Source of the DNA: Bacteroidota bacterium
GTDB lineage: Bacteria > Bacteroidota > Bacteroidia > Flavobacteriales > Weeksellaceae
NCBI GenBank assembly: GCA_018266965.1
Contig: JAFDZJ010000326.1
Coordinates: forward strand, 1-15,159
DNA: 15,159 nt
Direction of reading: 5' to 3'
The first letter of the stretch is position 1, and the number at the start of each line of letters is the position of its first letter. Below, piece by piece: positions 7,061 to 13,259 of this stretch. Position numbers and translations under genes: made by a program. The notes beneath the pieces were generated by a model. It had not been told where the DNA came from. It searched no databases and was given only the letters and a program-made list of their open reading frames with translations.

Positions 7061-7426
7061 TTATTTTTGATTGGCATTCATGATTTCCAATTCATATTCT
7101 GCTTTTATTTTAATTGCTATTTCAATTTCCTTTTTCGGTGTCTTTTGAGTTTTCTTCTGAAAACCGTTAGCCAAAACAACTAACTGACCTTTGTCGAAAA
7201 AACAGAAAATGCGAAAAATATCACTTCCTAATTGTACTCGTATTTCGTAAAGTCCATCTGTATTTTCTAAATGCTTTAGATATGTTTCTGGAATCCTTTC
7301 TAAATCTTCTACCAAGTCAAATGTCCAAACTATTTTCGCTTTTACTTTCTTGTTTTGCTTGTCAAAAAAGGTTTGAAAATAGTCTTTGTAAAAAGTTATT
7401 GTTCTATATTTCTGTTTTTCATTCAC
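7061..7426 (-). CDS. higB: HigB-type toxin (RelE superfamily, Gp49-like)
   Basis: A 121-residue toxin. Family signatures: KAKIVWTFDLVEDLERIPETY near the middle of the N-terminal half, then GLYEIRVQLGSDIFRIFCFF and LANGFQKKTQKTPKKEIEIA. Members are ribosome-dependent mRNA endonucleases (HigB/RelE type). I start at GTG 7424-7426 (VNEKQKYRT), which gives family length. The longer frame from TTG 7441 would code through the -7 box TATCTTTG at 7431-7438, so it is rejected. With this start the leader would be only a few bases. It forms an operon with higA and is the third unit of the array. Confidence 0.85.
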   Translation of the reverse strand: MNEKQKYRTITFYKDYFQTFFDKQNKKVKAKIVWTFDLVEDLERIPETYLKHLENTDGLYEIRVQLGSDIFRIFCFFDKGQLVVLANGFQKKTQKTPKKEIEIAIKIKAEYELEIMNANQK

Positions 7427-7430
7427 TTTA

Positions 7431-7460
7431 CAAAGATACAAAAGTTTCTCTTTAGTGCAA
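7431..7460 (-). promoter_or_regulatory. higBA promoter
   Basis: The minus strand has TTG (7460-7458), 19 bases, then TATCTTTG (7438-7431), a perfect Bacteroidota promoter. The -7 box ends four bases before the chosen GTG start, so the transcript should be leaderless or nearly so. It also decides against the longer TTG start. Confidence 0.7.
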
Positions 7461-7524
7461 CTTTTTTTATAAAGTTTTTTGTTTATTCTAGACGGAGAGA
7501 TTTAGGCGAAGAGTTTGGTTAAAC

Positions 7525-7688
7525 TTGCACATAAGGGTCAGAAAATTGGCGATGAAGCCGACTTTTAGCACAAATGTTGAGTAGAATTACAACCGTTCAA
7601 CTTTGCACATAAACTCAATAGAAGCACATCTTGTCCCGTTACGACGGGATCACCGGCTCTATTGCCAATTTGTTTGTTAGTGGCTGCC
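7525..7688 (-). repeat. Cassette-end palindromic element E3
   Basis: A 164-bp imperfect inverted repeat overlapping the stop codon of the UDG-like gene. On the minus strand it opens with GGCAGCCACTAACAAACAA and closes with GACCCTTATGTGCAA. The inner arms are strong: AAATTGGCAATAGAGCCGG against the inverse AAATTGGCGATGAAGCCGA. The centre has GTTGA...TCAAC pairing and the TCCCGT-TACG-ACGGGA hairpin shared with E2. Confidence 0.65.
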
Positions 7689-8414
7689 ATTATTTTTATT
7701 CTTTATCCAATAGTTTTCTGTTGTTATAATTATGTCGTTCACATATTTGTCTCGTGTAATTTGAGTTTGTCCTGGATGATATGCGTCAATGTATATTCTG
7801 TTACGTTTTATTGAATAATCAATGCTTCTATTTTTAATAATGTCATCTTGTTTAATTCCAAGTTCGTCATAAAAAAGTCGCATTGTAGAAGCACCTATTA
7901 CAATGTCTGGATTATACTGTTCAATTTGCTTGTGAAGCAATGCTTTGTTTTTCTGATAAGCATTTGCGATTGGACTGAAATCATACGTCCTTGTGAAACC
8001 GGGTAATTTTTTCACATTGATGATTGCAATTTGTTTAATTATTTCAGCCATTGTCAAGTCGTTTCTTATATATTCCATAGAATCGTATTTCATAAAGTTG
8101 TTGATGATACCATAAGAAACATATATAATAGGATGCCAAGTGGCTCTTGAACGCCCCATTCTTGTATAGAAATCGTCTTTCGCTAAAAAGTCGTTTGAGA
8201 AGTGCCAACCACCACCACTTGCAAAACCGTCTTCTTCATCGTCATACGGTTCTTTTAAAATCCATAAAATTTTAGGGCTTGTTGCTTGAAATTTCTCAAT
8301 ATCAACAATTCCGTCAATTATTGGGTCAGCTTTACCGTTTTCATCAACATATGTGTCCCAAATTTCTTTTTCTATATTTTCGCAAATTTCTCTAAGTTCA
8401 GTTAAATTTCTCAT
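7677..8414 (-). CDS. Uracil-DNA-glycosylase-like protein of unknown role
   Basis: A 245-residue soluble protein. The layout recalls the uracil-DNA glycosylase superfamily: SPKILWILKEPYDD (46-59) where the first active-site loop would be, IAIINVKKLPG (129-139) resembling the N-x-V-K segment, NPDIVIGAS (168-176) as the usual PDVII strand, and AYHPGQTQ (211-218) in place of the HPS loop. The aspartate or asparagine that activates water is not clear, so catalysis on uracil is uncertain. I start at ATG 8414; the longer frame to 8510 only translates element E4. A TATATTTG box inside E4 (8508-8515) may drive it. It is the second unit of the array. Confidence is high that it is a gene, moderate for the family. 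Confidence 0.75.
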   Translation of the reverse strand: MRNLTELREICENIEKEIWDTYVDENGKADPIIDGIVDIEKFQATSPKILWILKEPYDDEEDGFASGGGWHFSNDFLAKDDFYTRMGRSRATWHPIIYVSYGIINNFMKYDSMEYIRNDLTMAEIIKQIAIINVKKLPGFTRTYDFSPIANAYQKNKALLHKQIEQYNPDIVIGASTMRLFYDELGIKQDDIIKNRSIDYSIKRNRIYIDAYHPGQTQITRDKYVNDIIITTENYWIKNKNNGSH

Positions 8415-8434
8415 TGTTGTTGTAGTCCTTATGG

Positions 8435-8576
8435 TTGCCACTAACGGTTTTACAGCTTTGCGAGAGAGCGGATTGTTATCACGAATTTCCTTGCAAGGAC
8501 TGCACTTCAAATATACAAAAATATTTCAAACGGAGAACTTCTCCCGTTCTCTTGTAAAACTACCCGTTATCTGTAG
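8435..8576 (-). repeat. Cassette-end palindromic element E4
   Basis: A 142-bp imperfect inverted repeat overlapping the stop codon of the upstream zinc-ribbon-like gene. On the plus strand it runs from TTGCCACTAACGGTTTTAC to GTAAAACTACCCGTTATC, giving long outer arms. Nested symmetric parts: CCTTGCAAGG (8489-8498) and GGAGAA-C-TTCTCC (8532-8544). Its centre differs from E1-E3 and contains a -7 promoter box. Confidence 0.65.
8508..8515 (-). promoter_or_regulatory. Possible -7 box inside element E4
   Basis: The minus strand reads TATATTTG, a perfect TAnnTTTG, pointing at the UDG-like gene about 94 bases downstream. A TTG lies only 11 bases upstream, too close for the usual spacing, so activity is uncertain. 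The predicted leader would include half of the palindrome. Confidence 0.4.
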
Positions 8577-9331
8577 TAATCTCCTCTGCAAATTGGTCCC
8601 ATACCATAAAATATAGATTCAGGGTTTGTTAATTCTTTCCCACAACTTGGATTTGAGCAATAACAGTTTAGAATTGCACCACAATAAGTCATTTCCGCTC
8701 CATCAAAAAAATCGAAAATATTAAATTTAATTCTATTAATAAATTCGTCTTCGATGTATCCTAACTCGTTAATTCTACTGATTAAATTACCTTTTGAGTT
8801 ACAAATGATTAAATATGGATTATTATTATATTCTGATATTTCAAATCCAATAAACAATTCACTCCAACCATTTCGTGCTTTAATTGTATCTAATTCAATA
8901 TTTTCTTTATCAAGATTTATGCTATATATATCTGAATGAATACTGGCTACTTCATCTGTTCTATTAAATACTTTCAAATCAATGATAAATGACAAAATCT
9001 TTTTGCCATATTTTTTTAATAGTTTAATACAAATTGTGTGCAATATAAATTTAAGATGTAAATATCTGTCAGATTCTCTATGTTGGATTGTTTCAAATTC
9101 CCAAACTAATTTTCTTATATTTCTGTTAGAAATTTTATATATTATATTGATAACTTGTTCATCGGTAAAAACTGACTTAAATCCAGAATCTAAATCTTCT
9201 ATTGTTACTTCTGAAAAATAATTTTCTTTAAATAAGCATTTTTTTTCAGCAGTAGTTTTTTTATTTTGGTTTTCTGCTTTAGTTTTTTGCTTCAGAAAAT
9301 ATAAATCTTGAAAATCGTTTAATTTTTTCAC
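8567..9331 (-). CDS. Unknown protein with C-terminal zinc-ribbon-like motif (DUF6011-like)
   Basis: A 254-residue protein with GTG as the only reasonable start (no in-frame ATG until near the C terminus). Residues 1-35 are lysine-rich and polar. The middle is a mixed helix/strand region that I do not recognise. The last 32 residues contain C223, C225, C230 and C248 in CGKELTNPESIFYGMGPICR, very like the CG-x-L-T-x-P-E-S...G-x-GP-x-C pattern of DUF6011-type zinc motifs. Such tails often sit on phage and mobile-element proteins. It is the unit nearest the core oxidoreductase gene and has no clear promoter, so it may depend on readthrough from that gene. The stop codon lies within the first bases of E4. 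Function unknown. Confidence 0.75.
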   Translation of the reverse strand: MKKLNDFQDLYFLKQKTKAENQNKKTTAEKKCLFKENYFSEVTIEDLDSGFKSVFTDEQVINIIYKISNRNIRKLVWEFETIQHRESDRYLHLKFILHTICIKLLKKYGKKILSFIIDLKVFNRTDEVASIHSDIYSINLDKENIELDTIKARNGWSELFIGFEISEYNNNPYLIICNSKGNLISRINELGYIEDEFINRIKFNIFDFFDGAEMTYCGAILNCYCSNPSCGKELTNPESIFYGMGPICRGDYYR

Positions 9332-9346
9332 GGCAGTTTGTAATTA

Positions 9347-9360
9347 TTACAGCTAACTAT
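9347..9360. repeat. Half-site at the array border
   Basis: TTACAGCTAACTAT resembles the plus-strand end motif of the elements (TTGCAGATAATGG in E2, TTGCCACTAACGG in E4). It lies between the first cassette gene and the oxidoreductase stop codon. It has no inverse partner nearby, as expected for an insertion border rather than a complete element. Short match, so moderate weight only. Confidence 0.35.
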
Positions 9361-9365
9361 ATCAT

Positions 9366-10328
9366 TTACGAAATAAGTTTTACAATTTCCAATGCTACTT
9401 TTAGAGCTTCTGTACCATCTTCTACTGAAACTTCTACAGACTTGTTTTCGGTAATAGCCGTTGCAAAGGAATTCAATTCGTCCAAAATAGCATTATTTGG
9501 CTGTATGTTAGGATATTCAAAAAGTATTTGTGCTTTTTCTCCATCGGCATTTTCGATAATCATATCAAAATCCGATGGGTTTTCAGGAGCATCTTTCATC
9601 CGAATTACTTCGGCTTTTTTCTCTAAAAAATCTACAGAAATGTACGCATCTTTTTGGAAAAATCTAGATTTCCTCATGGCTTTCATAGATATTCTGGAAG
9701 TAGTAAGATTGGCAACACAACCGTTTTCAAATTCGATACGGGCGTTACAAATATCCGGAGTTTTGGACACTACCGACACTCCACTAGCGTGTATTGATTT
9801 TACTTTGGATTTTACAATACTCAATAGGATATCCAAATCATGAATCATCAAATCCAAAACAACAGAAACATCTGTACCTCTGGGATTGAATTCTGCCAAA
9901 CGATGGATTTCTATAAACATTGGGTTTTGGATATATCCTTTGGTAGCTATAAATGCAGGATTATATCTTTCTACATGTCCTACTTGTGCTTTTATCCCTT
10001 TTTCTTTGCACAATTTCAGTAGTTCTTCTGCCTGTTCCAAAGTTTGGGTAATTGGTTTTTCTATAAAAAAATGTTTTTTGTTTGTGATAGCATTTATTGC
10101 ATAATCATAATGATATATTGTAGGTGTTACAATGTCCAAGACATCTATTTTGGAGAGTAATTCATCAAAATTTTCGAAAAAAGTATATCCTAATTCTTCT
10201 TGAATTTTTTTTCCATTCGCCGAATCTTTATCATGAAAACCCACCAAATCAAATTTTTCGGATTGTTCTAATAATTTCAGATGTATTTTACCCAAATGCC
10301 CAGCACCTACAAGTCCAGCTTTTAACAT
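9366..10328 (-). CDS. Gfo/Idh/MocA-family NAD(P)-dependent oxidoreductase
   Basis: A 320-residue dehydrogenase. The N-terminal Rossmann fold is marked by GLVGAGHLGKIH (5-16). IEKPITQTLEQAE (89-101) carries the conserved EKP lysine, GHVERYNP follows (117-124), and MIHDLDILL (161-169) holds the H-D pair of the substrate domain. Members oxidise or reduce sugars and related substrates with NAD(P); the substrate here cannot be read. The start is ATG 10328 (MLKAGLVGAG), placing the nucleotide motif at the proper distance; the TTG at 10364 was rejected. A TATATTTG box at 10344-10351 fits this start. It diverges from the DUF1016 nuclease gene, and the cassette-like block begins right after its stop codon. 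Confidence 0.9.
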   Translation of the reverse strand: MLKAGLVGAGHLGKIHLKLLEQSEKFDLVGFHDKDSANGKKIQEELGYTFFENFDELLSKIDVLDIVTPTIYHYDYAINAITNKKHFFIEKPITQTLEQAEELLKLCKEKGIKAQVGHVERYNPAFIATKGYIQNPMFIEIHRLAEFNPRGTDVSVVLDLMIHDLDILLSIVKSKVKSIHASGVSVVSKTPDICNARIEFENGCVANLTTSRISMKAMRKSRFFQKDAYISVDFLEKKAEVIRMKDAPENPSDFDMIIENADGEKAQILFEYPNIQPNNAILDELNSFATAITENKSVEVSVEDGTEALKVALEIVKLIS

Positions 10329-10343
10329 ATTTTTATTTTTTTT

Positions 10344-10351
10344 CAAATATA
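10344..10351 (-). promoter_or_regulatory. Probable -7 box of the oxidoreductase gene
   Basis: The minus strand reads TATATTTG, a perfect TAnnTTTG, 15 bases before the ATG at 10328. No TTG occurs at the 17-23 base distance; the nearest is 10 bases away. Confidence 0.5.
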
Positions 10352-10490
10352 AACATTTTGTCAAATTCCGACTAATGCTTTTGATATGTATTGTTTATTA
10401 TTACTAAATATAATAGTTTTGCCTATCCCAAAACGACCGATATAAATGCAAAGTCGGACTATCAGAGTAATATCAAACTATTCTTTTTGC

Positions 10491-10498
10491 TATCTTTG
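10491..10498 (+). promoter_or_regulatory. Probable -7 box for the DUF1016 nuclease-pcm unit
   Basis: TATCTTTG matches TAnnTTTG exactly, 21 bases before the ATG at 10520. No TTG is found at standard spacing. The rest of the 191-base divergent region holds only weak small hairpins such as GTTTTG/CAAAAC at 10416-10434. Confidence 0.5.
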
Positions 10499-10519
10499 TA
10501 CAAAATATAGACTGATAGA

Positions 10520-11575
10520 ATGAGTAGTGAAATTACACACAATCACGAATATAAATCTTGGGCAGAATTTATTTCCAACAAGGTAAGACTTGCTCAAATC
10601 AAAGTATCGTTCAAGGTAAATGCTGAAATGCTTACTCTTTATTGGGAAATCGGAAATTCTATTCTTGAAAAGCAAAGTCAGAACGGTTGGGGCAGTAAAG
10701 TAATTGATCTTTTAGCAAGTGATTTAGCTGAAAACTTCCCTGATAATTCTGGGTTTTCAGTAAGAAACCTGAAATATATGCGGTCTTTTGCCGAAGCCTA
10801 TCCGCAATTTCCAATCGTGCAAGTTTCGCTTGCACAATTTAAAAATGAATTTGTGCAAGTGCCACTTGCACAAATTACTTGGTACCATCATATCAGCCTG
10901 TTATCCAAAGTAAAAGACACCACAGAAAGGGCATTCTATATAGCTGAAACTTCCAAAAACGAATGGAGCAGAGATGTAATGTTGTTGCAGATACAAAGTA
11001 AGCTTTACGAAAGAGACAGCAAGGCATTAAACAACTTTGAAAATACTTTACCCGACTATCAATCCGACTTGGCAAAAAGTATTTTTAAAGACCCTTACAA
11101 TTTTGATTTCCTAATGCTTTCACGAAAAGCAAAAGAAGTCGAAATTGAAAACCTATTGATACAAAAAATCACAGATTTTCTTTTGGAATTAGGTAAAGGG
11201 TTTGCGTTTGTAGGCAGACAATACAAAGTTGAGGTGGACAACACCGACTATAAAATTGATTTGCTTTTTTATCACACCATTTTACACGCTTATGTGGTTA
11301 TTGAACTTAAAGCAGGAGAATTTTTACCCGAGTATGTTTCCAAACTTAACTTTTACATTAGTGCCATTGATGACAAGCTGAAAACACCAACAGACGAACC
11401 AACAATCGGACTATTGTTGTGTGCTTCAAAAAGTAATGTGAAAGTAGAATACGCAATGCGTGGTTTAACAAAACCTTTGGGTGTTGCTACTTACGAATTG
11501 GAACAGTTAGTAAAAGAAAACATTGACAAGCTGAATGACAAAAACAAAGACAAATTTCCCCAAAAAAAACTATGA
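10520..11575 (+). CDS. DUF1016/YhcG-type PD-(D/E)XK nuclease
   Basis: A 351-residue protein. Residues ~10-175 match the DUF1016 N-terminal domain (YWEIGNSILEKQ...GWGSKVIDLLASDL, then FSVRNLKYMRSFAEAYP and TWYHHISLLSKV). Residues ~190-330 are the YhcG C-terminal nuclease domain, with D247 in YKIDLLFYH and E262-x-K264 in VVIELKAGEF as the PD-(D/E)XK core. The catalytic residues look intact. The role is not settled; such genes are patchily distributed and often found among mobile or restriction-like genes. VQVSLAQ (100-106) and VQVPLAQ (112-118) are near-repeats coded by two palindromes. The stop overlaps the pcm start (ATGA), so it would be translationally coupled to a housekeeping gene. Confidence 0.88.
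   Translation: MSSEITHNHEYKSWAEFISNKVRLAQIKVSFKVNAEMLTLYWEIGNSILEKQSQNGWGSKVIDLLASDLAENFPDNSGFSVRNLKYMRSFAEAYPQFPIVQVSLAQFKNEFVQVPLAQITWYHHISLLSKVKDTTERAFYIAETSKNEWSRDVMLLQIQSKLYERDSKALNNFENTLPDYQSDLAKSIFKDPYNFDFLMLSRKAKEVEIENLLIQKITDFLLELGKGFAFVGRQYKVEVDNTDYKIDLLFYHTILHAYVVIELKAGEFLPEYVSKLNFYISAIDDKLKTPTDEPTIGLLLCASKSNVKVEYAMRGLTKPLGVATYELEQLVKENIDKLNDKNKDKFPQKKL
10813..10876 (+). repeat. Two tandem palindromes inside the DUF1016 coding sequence
   Basis: Copy 1 pairs GTGCAAG (10817-10823) with CTTGCAC (10829-10835). Copy 2 is a perfect 29-base palindrome with 14-base arms, AATTTGTGCAAGTG (10848-10861) and CACTTGCACAAATT (10863-10876), around a single C. The copies are 36 bases apart, so the frame is kept and each adds a VQVxLAQ segment. 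Confidence 0.75.
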
Positions 11576-12225
11576 AAGACAACTATATCCACAAAGGAAA
11601 GAGAAAGATATTAGTAAGATATTTAAGAGATAACTTACTAATAAATGATGAAGCTGTACTAGATGCTATGGAAATAGTTCCTAGACATTTTTTCATGGAG
11701 AGTATTTTTGAAGATTTCGCTTATGAAGACAGAGCTTTTCCAATTGCTGCAGGACAAACCATTTCTCATCCTTCTACTGTTGCTGAACAAACACAACTTT
11801 TGGAGCTGAAATCCGGAGAAAAAATCTTGGAAATAGGTACTGGTTGCGGATACCAAACAGCAGTATTGGTACAGATGGGTGCGATAGTCTATACTATTGA
11901 AAGACAAAAATCTCTTTACGATTTTTCCAAAGAAAAACTAAAATCTATGGATTTGTTACCTTTCTATCAGGGATTTGGCGATGGCTTTGCTGGACTTCCT
12001 CATTTTGCTCCTTTTGACAAAATCATTGTTACCTGCGGTGCAGACACTTTGCCAACTGCATTACTTCATCAATTGAAAAATGGAGGAAAAATAATAATTC
12101 CTTTGGGCGACAAGGAAGAGCAAACTTTATTTAGATTTACTAAAATAAACGAAAAAGAATTTGAAAAAGAAGAATTTGGAGCTTACAAATTTGTACCGAT
12201 GCTGAGTAATACTAATTTAGAATAA
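11572..12225 (+). CDS. pcm: Protein-L-isoaspartate O-methyltransferase
   Basis: A 217-residue cytoplasmic repair enzyme that methylates isoaspartyl residues in aged proteins using S-adenosylmethionine. Family marks: AYEDRAFPI (50-58), then AAGQTISHPSTVAEQTQLLE (59-78) with the conserved serine S65, the SAM motif ILEIGTGCGYQTAVL (85-99), VYTIER (106-111) and the acidic-Gly segment GDGFAGLP (136-143). Length is normal. The ATG overlaps the TGA of the DUF1016 nuclease gene, and no separate promoter was seen, so expression probably depends on that upstream gene. It converges on rsgA across a short tandem repeat. Confidence 0.94.
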   Translation: MKDNYIHKGKRKILVRYLRDNLLINDEAVLDAMEIVPRHFFMESIFEDFAYEDRAFPIAAGQTISHPSTVAEQTQLLELKSGEKILEIGTGCGYQTAVLVQMGAIVYTIERQKSLYDFSKEKLKSMDLLPFYQGFGDGFAGLPHFAPFDKIIVTCGADTLPTALLHQLKNGGKIIIPLGDKEEQTLFRFTKINEKEFEKEEFGAYKFVPMLSNTNLE

Positions 12226-12263
12226 TATTCATTTTCAAACACTTACTTTCTGTTTTCAACTAT

Positions 12264-12330
12264 TAATTTCTAACTTCTAACCTCTAATTTCTAACTTCTA
12301 ACCTCTAATTTCTAACTTCTAACTTCTAAC
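12264..12330. repeat. 21-bp tandem repeat made of heptads
   Basis: A 21-base unit (TAATTTC-TAACTTC-TAACCTC) is present at 12264-12284, 12285-12305 and 12306-12326 (one base changed in the third), plus a partial copy. Each unit is itself three related heptamers. It fills most of the gap between convergent pcm and rsgA and runs to the stop codon of rsgA. No terminator hairpin was seen in this gap. Confidence 0.85.
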
Positions 12331-13259
12331 TATTTACCACTTTCCAACTCTTCTGCTTCTTCCATTAATTTAAGATAAGTATTGTACCTGCTCTCCAAAA
12401 TTTCTCCTAATTCAACTTTTTGCAATACTGCACATTTTGGTTCGTTGAGGTGCATACAATTATGAAATTTGCAATTTCTTCCAGTTTCAAAAATTTCAGG
12501 AAAATAATGTTGAATTTCATATTTGTCCACATCTATCATTGCAAATTCTCTCACTCCTGGCGTATCGATAACCGAGCCACCGAAATCCCAAAAAAACATT
12601 TGTGCAAATGTTGTAGTATGTTTGCCTTTGAGATGCACTTCGGAAATGGCGGAAGTTTTCAAATTCAATCCCTCTTGTAAAGCATTGACCAAAGTGGATT
12701 TTCCGCAACCGGAATGTCCAAAAAATACAGCTACTTTATCCGATATTTCCTGTTGCAATAGGTCCAAATTTTCTTTGGTAATTGATGAAGTTTTTAGGGT
12801 TTTATATCCAATTTTTTCATAATCAGACCTTATTTCATCTACCAAATCTAGTGCATCTTTCGTAAGCAAATCCGTTTTGTTGAACAATATTATAGGTTGG
12901 ATATTATAAGCTTCGCAACAAGCCAAAAATCTATCCAAAAAACCCAAGGAAGTTTCTGGAAATTGCAAAGTAAAAATAAAACAGGCAATATCTACATTGG
13001 AGGCGATAATATGTGCTTCTTTGGAGAGATTAACCGATTTTCTGATGAGATAATTTTTCCTATTTTCAATTTTGGTAATCCAAGCTACCTGATCTGCTTC
13101 CAACTGAAATTCGACAAAATCACCAACTGCCAAAGGATTGGTTAATCGAGTCTTGATGAGTTTGAATTTACCTCTTATCCTAGCTTCATAGGTAATTTTG
13201 GTATCCAATGCTAATACTTGGTACCAACTTCCGGTAGATTTTGTGATAAGTCCTTTCAT
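12330..13259 (-). CDS. rsgA: Small-ribosomal-subunit GTPase RsgA
   Basis: A 309-residue circularly permuted GTPase that helps late 30S maturation. Domain order is as expected: N-terminal OB fold (1-75), the permuted G domain with G4 NKTD (127-130) first, then the P loop GHSGCGKST (181-189), G2 threonines in KGKHTTT (211-217) and G3 DTPG (232-235), and a zinc site C263, C268, H270, C276. All key residues are present. Its ATG directly abuts the TAA of the DAHP synthase/chorismate mutase gene, so it is translated from the same mRNA. It shares the promoter at 14376-14409. Confidence 0.95.
   Translation of the reverse strand: MKGLITKSTGSWYQVLALDTKITYEARIRGKFKLIKTRLTNPLAVGDFVEFQLEADQVAWITKIENRKNYLIRKSVNLSKEAHIIASNVDIACFIFTLQFPETSLGFLDRFLACCEAYNIQPIILFNKTDLLTKDALDLVDEIRSDYEKIGYKTLKTSSITKENLDLLQQEISDKVAVFFGHSGCGKSTLVNALQEGLNLKTSAISEVHLKGKHTTTFAQMFFWDFGGSVIDTPGVREFAMIDVDKYEIQHYFPEIFETGRNCKFHNCMHLNEPKCAVLQKVELGEILESRYNTYLKLMEEAEELESGK

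Larger units (their letters stand above)
5778..9360 (-). mobile_element. Integron-like array of four cassette units
   Basis: Four units in a row share one strand and one plan: a gene or two-gene operon, then a 142-173 bp imperfect palindrome beginning at or near its stop codon. In transcription order: 9331-8435 (zinc-ribbon-like protein plus E4), 8414-7525 (UDG-like protein plus E3), 7426-6556 (HigBA plus E2) and 6478-5778 (ParDE plus E1). The element ends share a motif of the form TTGC-N3-TAACGG on the plus strand, repeated in inverse at the other end. A single half-site, TTACAGCTAACTAT (9347-9360), stands at the border beside the core oxidoreductase gene. Cargo of TA modules and unknown single genes is typical of sedentary integron arrays. 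No integrase gene is in the window and the ends do not match canonical GTTRRRY, so integron membership is an inference. Confidence 0.5.

Noticed and set aside
7427..7441. TTG start adding five residues to the HigB-type toxin
   Set aside because: Those codons are the -7 promoter box TATCTTTG and its flank, and family members start at the equivalent of the GTG at 7426.
5778..7688. CRISPR array
   Set aside because: The repeated elements are 140-170 bp imperfect palindromes separated by genes, not short direct repeats with unique spacers.
8415..8510. N-terminal extension of the UDG-like protein by 32 residues
   Set aside because: It translates the inside of palindromic element E4 and is preceded directly by a promoter box. 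The ATG at 8414 gives a natural start.
5778..9360. Canonical integron with attC sites
   Set aside because: No integrase gene is in the window and the element ends do not fit RYYYAAC/GTTRRRY. Kept only as integron-like.
10329..10364. TTG start adding 12 residues to the oxidoreductase
   Set aside because: The extension includes the -7 box at 10344-10351 and pushes the nucleotide-binding GxGxxG away from the N terminus.
10416..10434. GTTTTG/CAAAAC hairpin in the divergent region
   Set aside because: Six-base arms in AT-rich DNA, not aligned with a promoter or gene end; likely chance.
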